64,000 nucleotides of DNA from Tillandsia leiboldiana. Its lineage: Eukaryota; Streptophyta; Magnoliopsida; Poales; Bromeliaceae. Positions 26,155 through 38,253 of the stretch are shown here, in pieces (the first letter of the stretch is position 1; each line of letters starts with the position of its first letter). The notes under the pieces were generated by a model. The model saw only the letters and a program-made list of their open reading frames with translations, searched no databases and was not told the origin of the DNA. Location: contig CM055060.1 in the NCBI GenBank assembly GCA_029204045.2, positions 50,992,379 to 51,056,378 on the forward strand, written 5' to 3'. The position numbers and the translations under genes were made by a program.

Positions 26155-26893
26155 ATATAGCTTACATGCTTTTAAAAGTATAACCCATCCATACTTGTGA
26201 ATTTTTTATCATTGGATTTGTATTAATTAGGATTTATTTTTTTTTACTTTTTCTTTCTATGACGCCCCCAATAGTCCCATATCGGATGTGAATGGGATTG
26301 TGATCCCACATCAGATGTGAATGGAATTGTGATTGAGTATATAAGAGATATGGACACTAGTAATAATAACTGGGTTTAAGAATTTTGGACTGTGATTTGG
26401 ACACAACGAGTTATTATTGCTAGTGGGACGGGTCTTTCCATTCGGTATCAGAGCCAGTCACCAGTCGAAAATATGTGATGAGTTTCGGCTGAGCCTGGGT
26501 CTAGATGACAAGGCTAGCGAGACAAGTCTCACATCGCCTGGTGATCTTGGGCTGTGTGTGTATAGGCTGACGAGGAGTCTCGTCAGGCCTGTTTGGGTTG
26601 ACGATCGAGGACGTCAGGCCTAAACGGGGAGAGCCTGTGACACCCCCAATAGTCCCACATCAGATCTGAATGGGATTGTGATTGGGTATATAAGAAATAT
26701 GGACACTAGTAATAATAACTGGGTTTAAACATTTTGAGCTGTGGTTTGGACCCAACGAGTTATTATTGCTAGTGGGACGGGTCGTTACATTTTCTCTCTC
26801 TTTAGTTGACTTTACAATAGTACAAATCTCAATACAAATCCAATGACAAAAAATTTACAAGTATAAATTGGCTTATGCTTTTAAAAGTATATA
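26155..26893. repeat. MITE family B copy split by a TRIM and by a giant solo LTR
   Basis: The copy starts ATAGCTTACATGCTTTTAAA. It is interrupted at 26258-26789 by a TRIM, resumes with TCTTTAGTTGACTTTACAAT, and breaks at 26893 (ATATA). Its last bases, AGCTCTACT, lie at 43951 after the same ATATA, on the far side of the LTR nest. Confidence 0.8.
26258..26789 (+). mobile_element. TRIM element, plus orientation
   Basis: LTRs lie at 26258-26440 and 26636-26789, sharing CCCCAATAGTCCCA, GTGATTG(A/G)GTATATAAGA (a likely TATA box), TATGGACACTAGTAATAATA and GCTAGTGGGACGGGTC. The left LTR has a 30-bp internal duplication. CGGTATCAGAGC (26443-26454) is the primer binding site. The internal 195 bp has no coding content. 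The flanks CTTTC/TTTTC could be a decayed target duplication. A close copy lies at 55301-55768. Confidence 0.85.
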
Positions 26894-27794
26894 TGCCACG
26901 CCCCGGGAGCAATTTAAAAGCGAAAAGCAGTCCCATTTTTTTTTTGTTAAAAACTCTCGTCCAGGCACGTGCACAGACCCGCCACATATACAAGATCTCT
27001 CTATAAAACGGACAGAACCACCCCTGTATATACACGACGTGCCCATATACAAAACATAACCTGAGTAAAAACATCAACCGCATTTAGCTCAAAGTTTACA
27101 ATTACCAGAGTATGACTTTGAAAACACCAATATCTTATTTCATAAAACGGCGCACACCCAGTGCATCCATATGTTTGAAAGGACCAATTTACAAGTTTTA
27201 AGAACAGTGCCCACACGGCACTTAATTTTCTAAAGCCATTTTCATAATTCCTTTTCAAGTATGAAAACCCGCGTCCACACGACGCGCCCATAAAACCACG
27301 TATTGAAAATATAATTCTAAAAAACATAAGGCCGTCTCAGCACCCACACCATCCACATTACACACGTCCACATACACAATATTTGACCATAAGGAAAATA
27401 ACCAACTATAAACGAAAGAAGAAAAAGGAACCTGACCGAGGAAATCGCACACCTCACCAAGTAGCGTCCTCACCATCGTTCTGATCCCCAGACCCGACCA
27501 AACCTGCCACACAGTGTGAGTCAGTAACAGAATTATGATAACGTAAAAGACATTTCTAACGACCATAATACAAATAAGGTACTGCAGTAGTAAAAGGGAC
27601 CAAACCGTATCCAAAATACCGAAACCTTAATGTCACAAACACGTCCCAAGTAGTACCACATCACTGTCATCCAACATGCTGCCATGTCGGTCTATCAACC
27701 TCAGGCAATGCCATCCATCGTACCATAGCCGCCATATCGGTCGATTGACCTCAGGCAAAAGAACAGTCCAGCTCAGAACCTGGTGCAAGGTAGC
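26894..27794 (-). repeat. Outer solo LTR, terminal segment
   Basis: Non-coding. It continues at 31549 after the inserted LTR and its GTAGC duplication. Frames on the minus strand (for example 27001-27614) have no recognisable protein content. Confidence 0.6.
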
Positions 27795-28229
27795 TGTGAG
27801 GACCCGAATCCCCACTTAAGGATTTATTGATGGATTAGTGGCTTCTGGGAGTGTGTGTGCGCGTGTCGGGCCCAAGAATTGAATTTTCTGGTGAAATTGG
27901 AGCTTGTTTGCTTATCAGGAAGCCCATTCGGGGCGATTGAGGTTTTTGCGCGCTTATTGGAACCAAGGATTTGACCCGGCATGAAAAATGGATCAAGTTT
28001 ACTTTTCTGGGAATTTTCGGAAAATTTTAGGAGTGGAATTTGGTCGAACGGACATTGGATTTGGATTCAACGCGCGAAAACGAGCGGAATGGACTATTTA
28101 CTTGTATTTTTCGGAGCCCGGACGCGAAAACACGGATTTCGAGGCGTGGGGTTACTGTTCCGGCGGCCGGAGAGGCGCCGGCGGCGGCGGCGGAGCGCGG
28201 CGGCGGGCCGAGGAGAGGCCGGTCGGTCC

Positions 28230-28700
28230 ACCGTGGGAGGTGTGCACCAGGCGCGGGCCACGTGGCGGAACCCGGTTGGCGGGCGCAGTGGGCGCGGTCC
28301 ACGGGGAAGGTGCGGGTGCACGGTGGACCGGGGGTGGACACGTGGCAGAACGTGATTGGGTGGTGTTGTGCGCGCGGTCCACGGTGCAGGGAGCAAGTAC
28401 CTCAGGCACGTGGGGCGTGGCGTGGGCGCGCTGACCCGCGGCTCCCGGCGTGGGCGCCACGTGTTGGCGCGGGATTCGGCCACGTGGCGCATGGCTGTTG
28501 GCCCAAACAGTTGTTTGCTGTTTGGGTGTACATGTGGCGGCCTGGGAGATTTCCGGGCGTGAACAGTAACGGGCCGGGCCCGTTACTGTAGCAGCCCGGA
28601 AGTACCGGGCGTCCGAATCTTTGGGCCAAAAGTCCAAAGTGCGGATTTTCGGGCTGGGCCTATAAATAGCTGGCTTGCTGGGGCTTTTTGCCCCCTTTCC
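28230..28700 (+). promoter_or_regulatory. LTR promoter: G-box/CCAAT modules, palindrome, TATA box
   Basis: Five CACGTG boxes start at 28259, 28339, 28407, 28458 and 28481. In three (28259, 28339, 28481) exactly ten bases separate the box from GTTGG or ATTGG, an inverted CCAAT core. The palindrome ACAGTAACGGGCC-G-GGCCCGTTACTGT fills 28563-28589. GGGCCTATAAATAGC (TATA near 28660) follows, so transcription should start near 28690. G-boxes bind bZIP/bHLH factors and CCAAT binds NF-Y; use of these sites here is inferred. Confidence 0.75.
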
Positions 28701-30663
28701 CGAGCTCCCCTGCCCATGGCCCCTTTAGCAAAGTTGTAGATCTTCGTGTTGCGCATCTTCTGGCAGAGGTCTGGAATTTTTGGAAGCCGCAGCGTCGACG
28801 ACTTCGGCATCGGAGCGCAGTGCGATGGTTTTCAGTTGGAGGCCCGTTTCCGTCTCACTTCAGTCTGAGAGGTCTACAGAGCTACCCCGACTGTATTTTT
28901 GGGCAATTTTTGCGGAGTTGGATTCACGAGAGGTACGTCTTCGACTTTTATGTTGAGTGTTTCGGCTAGATTTTGGTTTTTGGCACAGTTTTTGAGGCTT
29001 TACTGAGACCCTATTTTGCTGAAAGATTCTTGGACAGCAAGATCTTTGCGGATTTTTATCTCTGCATTGGGACATTGGAATTCGACATTTCAAGGCTCTA
29101 TCGACATCTACACTTCGCGAGGATCGCCGTCATATTTTTACTGGAATTTTTGGAGGCTGTTTTATAGGTGAAAATTTTACAGAAAGAGGACTGTTCATCG
29201 CAGATTTTTAATATGTGGAATTTTGAGGAATTAAGTGTAATTCTTGGATCTATTATGTACCCAGGATGCTTTGAACACTACTTTGGTACTGTTGGCTTGG
29301 TGATTGTGCTCGCATATCTGTTTCTGGGCTTTCTTAGCTGTACGACCCTGGATAGTTGTGCACCTTCAGGTGGGTGGCCCTGTCTCCAAGAATGATGGAA
29401 TGTGCATTAAATCTGCTATAGTAGGACCATGCATGATAGTGATATTCCTGTGTAGCATGCTAGAATGTGATAGCTGTTGATTCTAGAGTTATATGATGAT
29501 CATGCGATCTCTTGTTCCTACTCTGTAAAATTATTATTATTATCTTGGAATTTGACCTAGCACCCCGTCATATGCAGCACGTTCAGCCAGACTGTATAAA
29601 ACTTCAACTTGGGCTAGGTTTATTCTGTTTTAGACATCCACACTTCTTTTCTTTCCTGGACATAGTGTTTTACTCGCCCGGGTAGTGGGCCGAGTGGTCG
29701 GATTTCTTTTAGTGTGGGATGGATTCTTGCTCTCGTGCTTGGGAGCAGAGTGGAGTCTGGTAGATACAGTTGATCGTTCATCTGTGGCAGGAGCCGTTTG
29801 GTAGACGGCGGTCCCGAGATGTTTTGGTTTCTTGTTTTATTGTCGCCACTGTGTCAGTGGCAGCTTTGTACAAGTGATAGCAGGACCTTAAACCCAGAAC
29901 TGTTTTTAGACACACATATGATTTTAGTCAACCAATGTTTTCTTCCGAGCATCGTGGAGTCGCCGAGTCCGTTCTTGTTTGATTGGACAAAGGCATTAGC
30001 TCTACGAGGCTTGGATATAAAGCTTGTTTTCAATTGTTTTCCTAAAAAGAACTAAAAATCATTAAATATGGATTTCTTTCAGATCAAATGGCTTTCAATA
30101 AGAAATATCACCTTTTTCCAATAAATTTAACCACCCGAGATGGTTCGAGTGGTCTGGGTTCCAAGGTCTGCCTTTTTTTCTTTGGGACGAGAACAACGAG
30201 AGGCTATGCCTAGAGCCTGTTCTTGTTTGATTAGGGTTGTAGGTTCTAGTCTTTCGGGGTTCCCGGACCCTTTATTGTGTCTGTTGTGGAGTTATCCTGT
30301 CAGTGATGCCTGTTTTAGGGAGCCGTTGGGTTGACAGCGGTCCCGACTGTCGAGTGTTCCTTGTTGCTCGGGTTAGAGAGCAGGGATGGGGGATAGTATA
30401 GCTATATTGTTGAGTCGGGTGGGATTGCACCAGATTATCGACTCGGGTTATTATTTCGGTAACCGCGAACTATGGGCGGTTTGACCGATTAGTGTTATAC
30501 ATCAGTTGGGGATGGGTTTTGCATTGTGGATTGAGTGAGTCTCCACTTTGAGCATTGTGTCGACTTTTGCCTCATTGGCTGAGATACTTGATAGAGCTGT
30601 TGGACATGGGTTACTTTTGACTCGAGCGGGTCGCTCCCCTCGAGTGCCACTCCGGAGTAGGCG

Positions 30664-30777
30664 AGACCGGGTTGTTGTAACCGGCGTTGAGATTGAGCTT
30701 TAGACCGGGTTGTTGTAACCGGCGTTGAGATTGAGCTTTAGACCGGGTTGTTGTAACCGGCGTGAGATTGAGTTCTT
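30664..30777 (+). repeat. Tandem repeat, three copies of 38 bp
   Basis: Units starting AGACCGGGTTGTTGTAACCG at 30664, 30702 and 30740; each contains the small palindrome CGGGTTGTTGTAACCGG. Confidence 0.85.
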
Positions 30778-31543
30778 CTATCGTGACTTGTCGACACAGT
30801 CCCTCTGGCTGAGCCAGTTTTGGCAGCTACGGACATACCTACGGTAGACCCGTCCTGTTGAGGATGTGCGGCAGTAGGTAGGCGCATGTTTGACTGGACC
30901 CGAGGAGGCAGTCAGTTCAGATTGGGTGACTATACTGATATGTTAGTAGATGCACCATGTCATCATCTGTTCCACTTTTTGAGCATCTAGATAGGGGCAT
31001 AGTAGCTGTAGAGTTATTCATTTCCAGCTATTTCCTTCAGTATTTCATTTATTACCTTATGCCTCTAGTAGACTTAGTGGGCAGACCGTTGGGCTTGTTG
31101 ACGGCACCCACTGAGGACTACTGTGGGATGTAGTTCTCACACCCGTCGTGGTGCCTTTTCCCCAGGGACTTCTACTCCTGTTCCTCCTACTCCAGTTGTT
31201 GCTTCTTCAGACCGAGGTAAGGGAGTCGCGAGCTAGACCCCTACCAGTCGTCATCCAGAGAGTAGATGTACCCCTTTTTATATTTTGAGAGTTACTTGTT
31301 GAGAGACCTTGTAGTGAGGTATAGAGTTGTACTTTTATATTAGAGTTGAGCGACTTTTGTACTTGTGGTGAGGACTTGGAGTTGTATTTATTTTATTTAT
31401 AGCAGTTTACTTCGAGCTCTGATATCTGTTTAGCGTAGCATCTTTCTTTTGCAGGTTTGACGCTTCGTCTATACGGGGTTCACCGTATGGGCGACGGATC
31501 TATTAGTGAGCCCGGGTCGCAGTTTTGACCCCGGGGCGTGACA

Positions 31544-31986
31544 GTAGCCCCCCACTGCACGAGCTCAGCACTGCAAATAGCCGCAAAGGGCCCCCCACGC
31601 ACATAGCCGGGTGGGGATCACGGGTCAAACGGACCACCTCTCCGGAAAAGTACACCCGTGTGGTGGCCAAACCGCTGGTGTGCGTGAAAAGCGCCATGAG
31701 CATATCGAAACATAACCAAGTCCAAATCCAAATCCAGGTGCTGCGACAAAAGTCGCACAAGTGATGTATCATAATATGTCATAAAGGAAAATAATAAAGT
31801 GTAAGGTCAGATATTATCAGTTCGTCAGAGTTCCCGACTCCAAATCGGGGTACCAACCTCTACCAGTAAGTCATCTTGGGTACGAGACCCCTCTATAAGC
31901 TCCTGTAAATCCCCCCGGACCTACCCAGGGTCCACCAATAGCACAAATTCTAATTTTTACGTTAGCCGGCACTTTAATGGCCCCAT
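31544..31986 (-). repeat. Outer solo LTR, middle segment
   Basis: Begins with the GTAGC duplication and continues the LTR interrupted at 27794, up to the next insertion at 31987. No coding content. Confidence 0.65.
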
Positions 31987-34433
31987 TGTCAAGCCCCGGG
32001 GTCGGAACTGCGCCCCGGGCTCGCCAACAGATCCGCCGCCTATACGGGAAGCCCGTATAGACATAGCGACTAACCTGCAAAAGAAATCATCTACACTAAC
32101 AGATATCAGAGCTGAAAAAGCAAAAGCTAAAATAAAAAATAAAATAATATAACTACAGCTCTAAAATATACAAACCAACAAATCACAGTCTCACTCACTG
32201 GCTAGAATCCACACAACTGAGACTCACTGTCACTCTGACAGCTCCCGAGAACCCAGATCTACCATCACTATCACTCTCCCAAAGAACTATGATCTACAGA
32301 CTGCTATCAACTCCACTCGGTCCCCAGACACGAGTGCAAATGCATCCCACAACCACCCGACCTCCCAGCCCACAACCTGGGCGAGAAAAGCTAAGTCCAA
32401 GAATGACAAGTATAATAAAGTGATGTGGGAATGTCTGGAGCAATAAAAGAAACCTAGCCCAAGTTGAAGTTTTCTACAATCTGGCTGAACATGAAACATA
32501 TTAAAGGGGTGCTAGGTCAAGTTCCAAGATTTCAATAATTAACATGTTGTAGGAAGCAATAAGATCACAAGGTTCATCAACTGATATACAAGAGTAATAA
32601 CATTCAGTTTCCACATGCTATTAAGTCCATTTACTAACATGCATGCTCCTACATATATAGAATTAGCACGCAGTCCATAGATCTTGAAAACAAAGTCACC
32701 CACCTGAAGGTGCTAACTGTCTGAAGTCATACAGCTGAGAATGCCCAGAAACAGATATCTCTACTCGCCCACTAATCCAACAGTACGGGAACACTGATCC
32801 AAACTTCCTGGGTACAAAAATACAGTCCAAAGTTACACTTATTTCCATAAAATCCATGTATCACAAATCTGCTGGGAACAGTCCCCTTAATGCGAAATTT
32901 TCACCTGCTGAAAGTGCCCAAAAAATTCCAATAAAAATATCACAGCGATCCTCGTGTCGAGACCTTCGAAACGGGTACCTGCATGTCCAATTCCGAGCCC
33001 CGTAGGCCGAGTTACAAATTCCACAGTACAGGTGCGCAAATACTCACAACCACACAATTGTAGATTCTTGCACAGATAAAAAGGGAATAGTATACCACTG
33101 GGAAGGTCTCGGAAAAATCTAAGAAAAATACAGTGATAATCCTTGAGATGAGTAGATGCAAAAAGTGTACAGGCTCGTCCCGATCCGACACTCGAGCGCG
33201 GAGATAAAATTCCGGCAAGGAGCTGCTGTCCAAAAACTCCACCAGCAAAATAGTGGCTTAGAAATGTCTCGAAAAACGTGCCATAAGCTCTGAATCCAGC
33301 AAGATGATCAACACGAAAGTCGAAGACGTACCCCTCTTGAATCCAACGCCATAGAAATAGTCCAAAAATACCGCCGGAGTAGCTCTGTGGACGTCTCAGA
33401 TCGAACTGCGACGATAATGGCCCCCAGATGAAAGATCGTTGCTCTGTGTTACGATGCCGAAGTCGTCGACGCCACGGCTTCCAAAAATTTCGGGCCTCTG
33501 CCAGAAGATGCGCAACACGAAGATCTCCAACTTTACTGAAGGATCCAAGGGCAGGGGAGCTCAGGGAAAGGGGAAAAAAGCCCAAGCAAAGTGCCTATTC
33601 ATAGGCCCAGCCCGAAAAATCTAAAATTGGACTTTTGGGCCCAAATTCCGGGCGCCCAGAACATTCGGGCTGCTACAGTAACGGGCCCGGGCCGTTACTG
33701 TTCACGCCCGAAAATTCCCCAGCCCGCCAGGCGTCCACCCAAACGGCAAACAACCGTTTGGGCCAACGGCGCTGCGCCGCGTGGCCAAAGCAGGTGCCGA
33801 CACGTGGCGCCACGCGCGGGAGCCGCGGGTCAGCGCGCCCACGTCGCGCCAACGCGCGCCCACGCGCGCCTGTCGGGCACGCAGCCCGAGGCAACCACTC
33901 CCCGCCCCCTGTGGACCGCGAGCACAACACCACTCCAACCAAGAGCTGCCACGTGTCCCGCTCCCGGTCCACCGTGCACCCGCGCCATTCCATGGACCGC
34001 GCCTGCCGCGCCGGCCAATGGGGAGGCGCCACGTGTCCAGCGCCCGGTGCATGCCTTTCGCGGTGGACCGCGCGACTGTGCCTCCTCCCGCCGCCGCGCT
34101 CCGCCGCCAACCGCCGCCGCTGGCGCCTCTCCGGCCGCCGGAACAATACCCAAAGACCTCGAAATCCGTGTTTTCTCCTCCGAGCTCCGAAAAAAATAAG
34201 TAAATAGCCCATTTCGATCGTTTTCGCGCGCTGAATCCAAATCCGCCGTCCGATCAGTCAAATTCTAATTCTAAAATTTGTTAAAAATTTTCAAAAAAGT
34301 AAATTTGATCTATTTTTCGTGCCGGGTCAATTCCTTGGTTCCAATATGCGCGCTAAAACCTCAATCACCCAATATGGGCCTCCAGAGGCTGCTGGTCAGC
34401 CAGAACTGCGGCGCGGGGATCCGGGTCCTCACA
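31987..34433 (-). repeat. 3' LTR of the deleted gypsy element
   Basis: 2447 bp. In plus-strand view it runs from TGTCAAGCCCCGGGGTC to GGGTCCTCACA. The promoter lies at about 33600-34050: the TATA region reads CTATTCATAGG (mutated), the palindrome is at 33675-33701, and G-box/CCAAT pairs with 10-base spacing are at 33950 and 34030. Open frames (for example 32887-33585) are accidental. Confidence 0.88.
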
Positions 34434-34624
34434 TCCTCCCCCACTAAAAGAAAGTTTCGTCCCCGAAACAAAGAAAGCAAAACAGACATACCTCAACCGG
34501 AAGTCTCGAACAGAAAGGGGGTATACATCTCTCATCTCTGTCTTCAGCTCCCAAGTAGCCTCTCGCTCCTCGTGATTACTTCACTAGATCTTCACAAACA
34601 GAATGGCCCGGTTGCGCAATTCCC
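34434..34624 (-). pseudogene. pol: Polyprotein tail of the deleted element and polypurine tract
   Basis: On the minus strand, REVRELRNRAILFVK, then EEREATWELKTEM, form the conserved end of a chromodomain integrase, broken by stops. The purine-rich TTTTAGTGGGGGAGGA directly precedes the 3' LTR and is the plus-strand primer. Confidence 0.7.
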
Positions 34625-35077
34625 TCACCTCACGAGCAAGAATTCGCAACGGCTGCTCCTCAAAACCAGGTCCTCGCCGACCTCCAAGGAAGTGAAGTCA
34701 ATCACGTGCGACGGATCAAACACATATCTCCTCAGAGCTGAGACGTGAAAAACATCGTGTACACCGGCCAAGCGTGGAGGAAGAGCAACTCTATAAGCCA
34801 CAGGGCCTACCCTCTCAAGCACCTCAAAGGGTCCAACAAAGCGGGGACTAAGCTTCCCACGCACTCCAAAACTCCGGACCCCTTTCGGAGGTGAGACCTT
34901 CAAGAAAACATGATCACCAATCTGAAACTCTAGGTCTCGCCGCCGAGTATCAGCGTAGCTCCTCTGACGACTCAGGGTCGTCCCAAGATGTCGGCGAACT
35001 AATCTGACTTCCTCCTCAGGCTCTAAAAGTAGATCTGGTCCCAAAGTCCTCTTCTCACCCACATCACTCCAATACAA
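34625..35077 (-). pseudogene. pol: Integrase C-terminal domain of the deleted element
   Basis: 150 codons contain RSYADTRRRDLEFQIGDHVF, a GVRSFGVRGKLSPRFVGPFEV block and PPRLAGVHDVFHVSALRRY. This is the typical C-terminal part of Ty3/gypsy integrase (GPY/F module: KLSPRFVGPF), with the VFHVSxLRxY motif before the chromodomain. The upstream part of the integrase lies at 36417-37073 across a nested solo LTR. It no longer has a continuous frame with reverse transcriptase. Confidence 0.85.
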
Positions 35078-35174
35078 GGGCGACCGACACTTGTGTCCAT
35101 ACTACGCCTCAAACGGAGCCATCTGAATGCTCGCCTGATAGCTGTTGTTGTACGCAAACTCAACCAATAGTAAG

Positions 35175-36448
35175 TGTTGGGTTATGATTAATTGGATCTA
35201 AAAACACCTAGAGGGGGGGGGGGGGGGGGGGGGGGGGGGTGGTGAATAGGTGTAAACCATAAACACTCAAAAATCGTTGCGCAATAAAACCCAATGCGGA
35301 AATGAAAAAAAAAACACGCACGATTTTTACGTAGAAAACTCCAAACCGGAGTAAAAAACCACGGGAACGATAACAAGGCGAAATCCACTAGAATTAAAAC
35401 ACGTACAAGGTGATATACCGTACTCACTTACGACTCAACCTTTTCCATACGCTCCTAGTAGATCTTCTCCGCTCGCTCCGCAACGCTCCTCGAATCCACG
35501 ATTTGCATCCAACGCCGAATCCACGGCGTCCAACGTCGAATCCACGACGTCCGACCAAATCCACGGTCTTCACCCAGTAGCACGTCTCGAATCCACGAAC
35601 GTACCTTGCTCCGAATCCACGAGAGCGGTTGCACCTTGAATCGACAAGGCCACGCGAGTCTACGCGCCGATTTTTGGGAAAATCGTTGTTTTTGGGTGGT
35701 GATGATCCGCCGAATACTTAGATTAGAAATAGATCGGAAATACCATCTAAGTATTCATTAATTTGATTCTACTCAAAATCTGAGTTTGAAAACCTAGAAT
35801 CAAATTAATCAATATAGATGAAGAAACATAGATTTATTCTCGTTATTTCCTTTCTTCTCTATATGTGGATTTTCTATTTCGGTCGTATACGGATCTACCC
35901 TAAACAATGAATCATAGGGTCTATTTATAGGTTAGAAACTGTTGGAAGAGGATAAGAATAAAAAACTAACCTTTTCTGAAATTTTACAGGACGACGAGCC
36001 GGACTGGAATTATGGCGGTCCGGACTGTCGTAGCGAAACAGACTTTTTTCAGAAAAACATACCTTCGGGGTCCGGACTGTAATTTCCACGGTCCGGACTG
36101 TTCATGCAATTCCTGCAAATTCCACGTTCGGGGTCCGGACTGAAGTGACCAGGGTCCGGACTGGAATTGTGCATGAACTATTCTATGTTCGGGGTCCGGA
36201 CTATAATGTCAGGTCCGGACTCTGAACATGTAGTATGTCCAATTTTTAATTTTTATGCAATTAAAAATTCATCCAAGTGTTTCTACACTATAAGAAGTAT
36301 TCGGATCACCAAAAATATTTAGTTAAACGTATCTGATCCTTTTGAATTCTTCTTTCTTGAGATTGAGGTATATGATCCAAACTTCTTCATCTTCAATCTT
36401 CAAGATTTAATCAATTTCACGAAATACACCAACACAAATTCCTTAACA
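35175..36448 (+). mobile_element. Solo LTR of 1274 bp nested in the integrase
   Basis: Starts TGTTGGGTTATG and ends CCTTAACA, with the perfect duplication GTAAG (35170-35174, 36449-36453). Removing it rejoins the integrase frame just after GEGWYRHLL. It holds a run of about 26 G (35214-35239), at least five CGAATCCACG motifs (35494-35620) and about eight GTCCGGACT motifs (about 36000-36225). No coding content. Orientation is uncertain because both strands begin TG and end CA. Confidence 0.85.
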
Positions 36449-36453
36449 GTAAG

Positions 36454-37073
36454 TGTCGGTACCACCCTTCTCCAAAATCCACAACGCACGCTCTCAATAT
36501 ATCCTCGAGGGTCTGTATGGTGCTCTCGGACTGGCCAACAGTCTGTGGGTGGAAAGCAGCGCTAAATCTGAGCTGGGTCCCCAAGGCTGACCGTAAACTC
36601 CCCCAAAAGTGAGATACAAACCTCGGGTCCCTATCTGATACAATCGACGCTGGTACACCGTGTAGCCTCACTATCTCATCCAAAAACAACTGGGCCAGAC
36701 ACTCCAATGACCAAGTCATCTGAACAGGCAAGAAATGTGCAGACTTGGATAGTCTATCCACAATAACCCAAACCGCGTCGGCCCCACTCTGCTCCCACGG
36801 CAGTCCAGTAACAAAATCCATAGTAATGTGGTCCCACTTCCCCTCGGGGATTGGAAGACTCTGTAACTTGCCAGCAGGAACCCGGTGCTCTGCCTTCACT
36901 TGTTGGCAAGTTAAACAACGAGCCACAAATCTTCCAATGTCCCGCTTCATTCCGGACCACCAAAAATGTGCCTTGAGGTCCTTATACATCTTAGTACCAC
37001 CAGGATGAATGGTATAAGGTGTATAATGGGCCTCTCTCAAAATCCAGTCTCTGATCTCAGGATCCATAGGCAC
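36454..37073 (-). pseudogene. pol: Integrase zinc finger and catalytic core of the deleted element
   Basis: The frame begins with the linker DPEIRDWILREAHYTPYTIH and shows the HHCC finger (HYTPYTIHPG...CLTCQQVK). The DDE core follows: ITMDFVTGLP (first Asp), VSDRDPRF (second Asp) and GQSESTIQTLEDILRA (Glu in TVGQSE). All three catalytic positions appear to be present. It is cut after GWYRHLL by the solo LTR at 35175. Integrase inserts the cDNA; here it cannot be made as a full protein. Confidence 0.88.
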
Positions 37074-37319
37074 ACACTCTCGGTCTCTGTACCGCAGTAC
37101 TCCCGAGCAAAAATCCCCTAACTGATCTGCCTGTAATTATGATCTGATCCTCACCAAGTGGGGGGGGTCCTCACTCTGTGTCTCCCTGATCCTGTCCAAC
37201 AGAGTGGGCTGCAAAACCATAGGCATAAGTCTAGCAGAGACCCCAGGGGATACCACCTCAATCTGAAGTCGCCTCATCTGCTCAATCAGCGGTGTCTGCT
37301 ATGTGATCAACATGCTCAA

Positions 37320-38011
37320 ACTCTGCACTGACCTCCGACTCAAAGCATCTGCTACAACATTGACTTTGCTGGGATGATAAAGGATACTCACATCGTAGTC
37401 CTTTAATAACTCCAACCACCGGCGTTGCCTCAGGTTCAGCTCCTTTTGAGTAAACAAATACTTTAAGCTCTTATGATCCGTGTGGATCTCGCAATGCTCA
37501 CCGTAGAGGTAATGTCGCTACAGCTTCAATGCGAACACCACAGCTGCAAGCTCCAAATCATGAGTAGGGTAATTTTTCTCATAATCCTTTAATTGTCGTG
37601 AAGCATAAGCAATTACCCTACCATGTTGCATCAAAACACAACCCAATCCGCTGTGAGAGGCGTCACTATAAATCACGAATCCATCTCCCATCACTGGCAG
37701 TGCAAGAACTGGTGCTGAGATCGATCTCCTCTTCAGCTCCTCAAAACTCTGCTGACACTGCTCAGTCCAAACAAACCTCGTCCCTTTCCTAGTCAACTGG
37801 TTAGGGGAGTAGAGAGCTTCGCAAAGCCCTCTACGAACTGACGGTAGTAGCCTGCCAAGCCCAGAAAGCTCTGAACCTCCGTAACCGTCTTCGGTCTTGG
37901 CCAATCCCGAACTGTATCAATCTTCATCGGGTCAACTGCCACTCCTGCGGCTGATACTATGTGGCCCAAGAATGCAACCTCCCGAACCCAGAACAATAGG
38001 GGGTGCCACAA
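37320..38011 (-). pseudogene. pol: End of reverse transcriptase and RNase H of the deleted element
   Basis: 38011-37793 encodes the RT connection region (EVAFLGHIVSAAGVAVDP, FLGLAGYYRQFVEGFAKLS). A frameshift near 37800 leads into 37904-37518 with RKGTRFVWTEQCQQSFEELK and RNase H (FVIYSDASHSGLGCVLMQ, ASRQLKDYEKNYPTHDLELA). The RNase H frame then meets a TAG where a Trp codon is expected (ALKL*RHYLYGEHCEIHTD) and continues towards VNVVADALSRR. The polymerase catalytic core (YxDD) is missing because of an upstream deletion. Confidence 0.85.
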
Positions 38012-38253
38012 CTGGCGAAGAAGGCACAGGTGAACTCTCTGGGGGGTGCTACAACCGGCTGCGCCCTCTGGTCCATCACGAGCATCAACCGACCCAAGGC
38101 CCCCCTCCTGGCACTGTGATGTCTCCTCCTGACGCCGAACAGCCTCAACAACTGTGCCATCTGGGTACGAAGCTCCTGAACCTCTCTCTGCTGTCCCTGC
38201 CCCGAGTCCTCCTGCTTGGGCTCAGAGGAAGAAGGCTGCGAATGCGTCGACAT
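38012..38253 (-). pseudogene. gag: Gag N-terminus fused by deletion to the end of reverse transcriptase
   Basis: The frame starts MSTHSQPSSSEPKQ and has a short helical part (REVQELRTQMAQLLRLF) like the start of chromovirus Gag. After about 80 residues it runs in another frame into DNA that encodes the end of RT (EVAFLGHIVSA). The junction near 38005 marks a deletion that removed the rest of gag, protease and most of RT. Confidence 0.65.

Larger units (their letters stand above)
27795..31543 (+). mobile_element. Solo LTR of the TGTGAGGACC family, plus orientation, 3749 bp
   Basis: It starts TGTGAGGACCCGAATCCCCA and ends CCCCGGGGCGTGACA. The target site duplication GTAGC is perfect (27790-27794, 31544-31548). 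It holds a G-box/CCAAT array, a 27-base palindrome, a TATA box, and further downstream a 38-bp tandem repeat. No primer site or coding region follows. The family also supplies the LTRs at 31987, 38572, 56545, 59203 and, more distantly, 62882. Confidence 0.9.

Noticed and set aside
26258..26789. Cassandra-type TRIM carrying 5S rRNA promoter sequence
   Set aside because: I see no 5S-like A-box/C-box sequence in the LTR; it has an ordinary TATA box instead.
27981..28637. Overlapping frames in LTR promoter blocks (also 33587-34261, 40220-40859, 56687-57324 and 62967-63816)
   Set aside because: Composition artefacts of GC-rich promoter sequence; they differ in frame and start between related LTRs.
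35214..35239. Biological meaning of the exact 26-base G run (also the G run near 63421)
   Set aside because: Length of such runs is often wrong in assemblies; I note it but do not rely on it.
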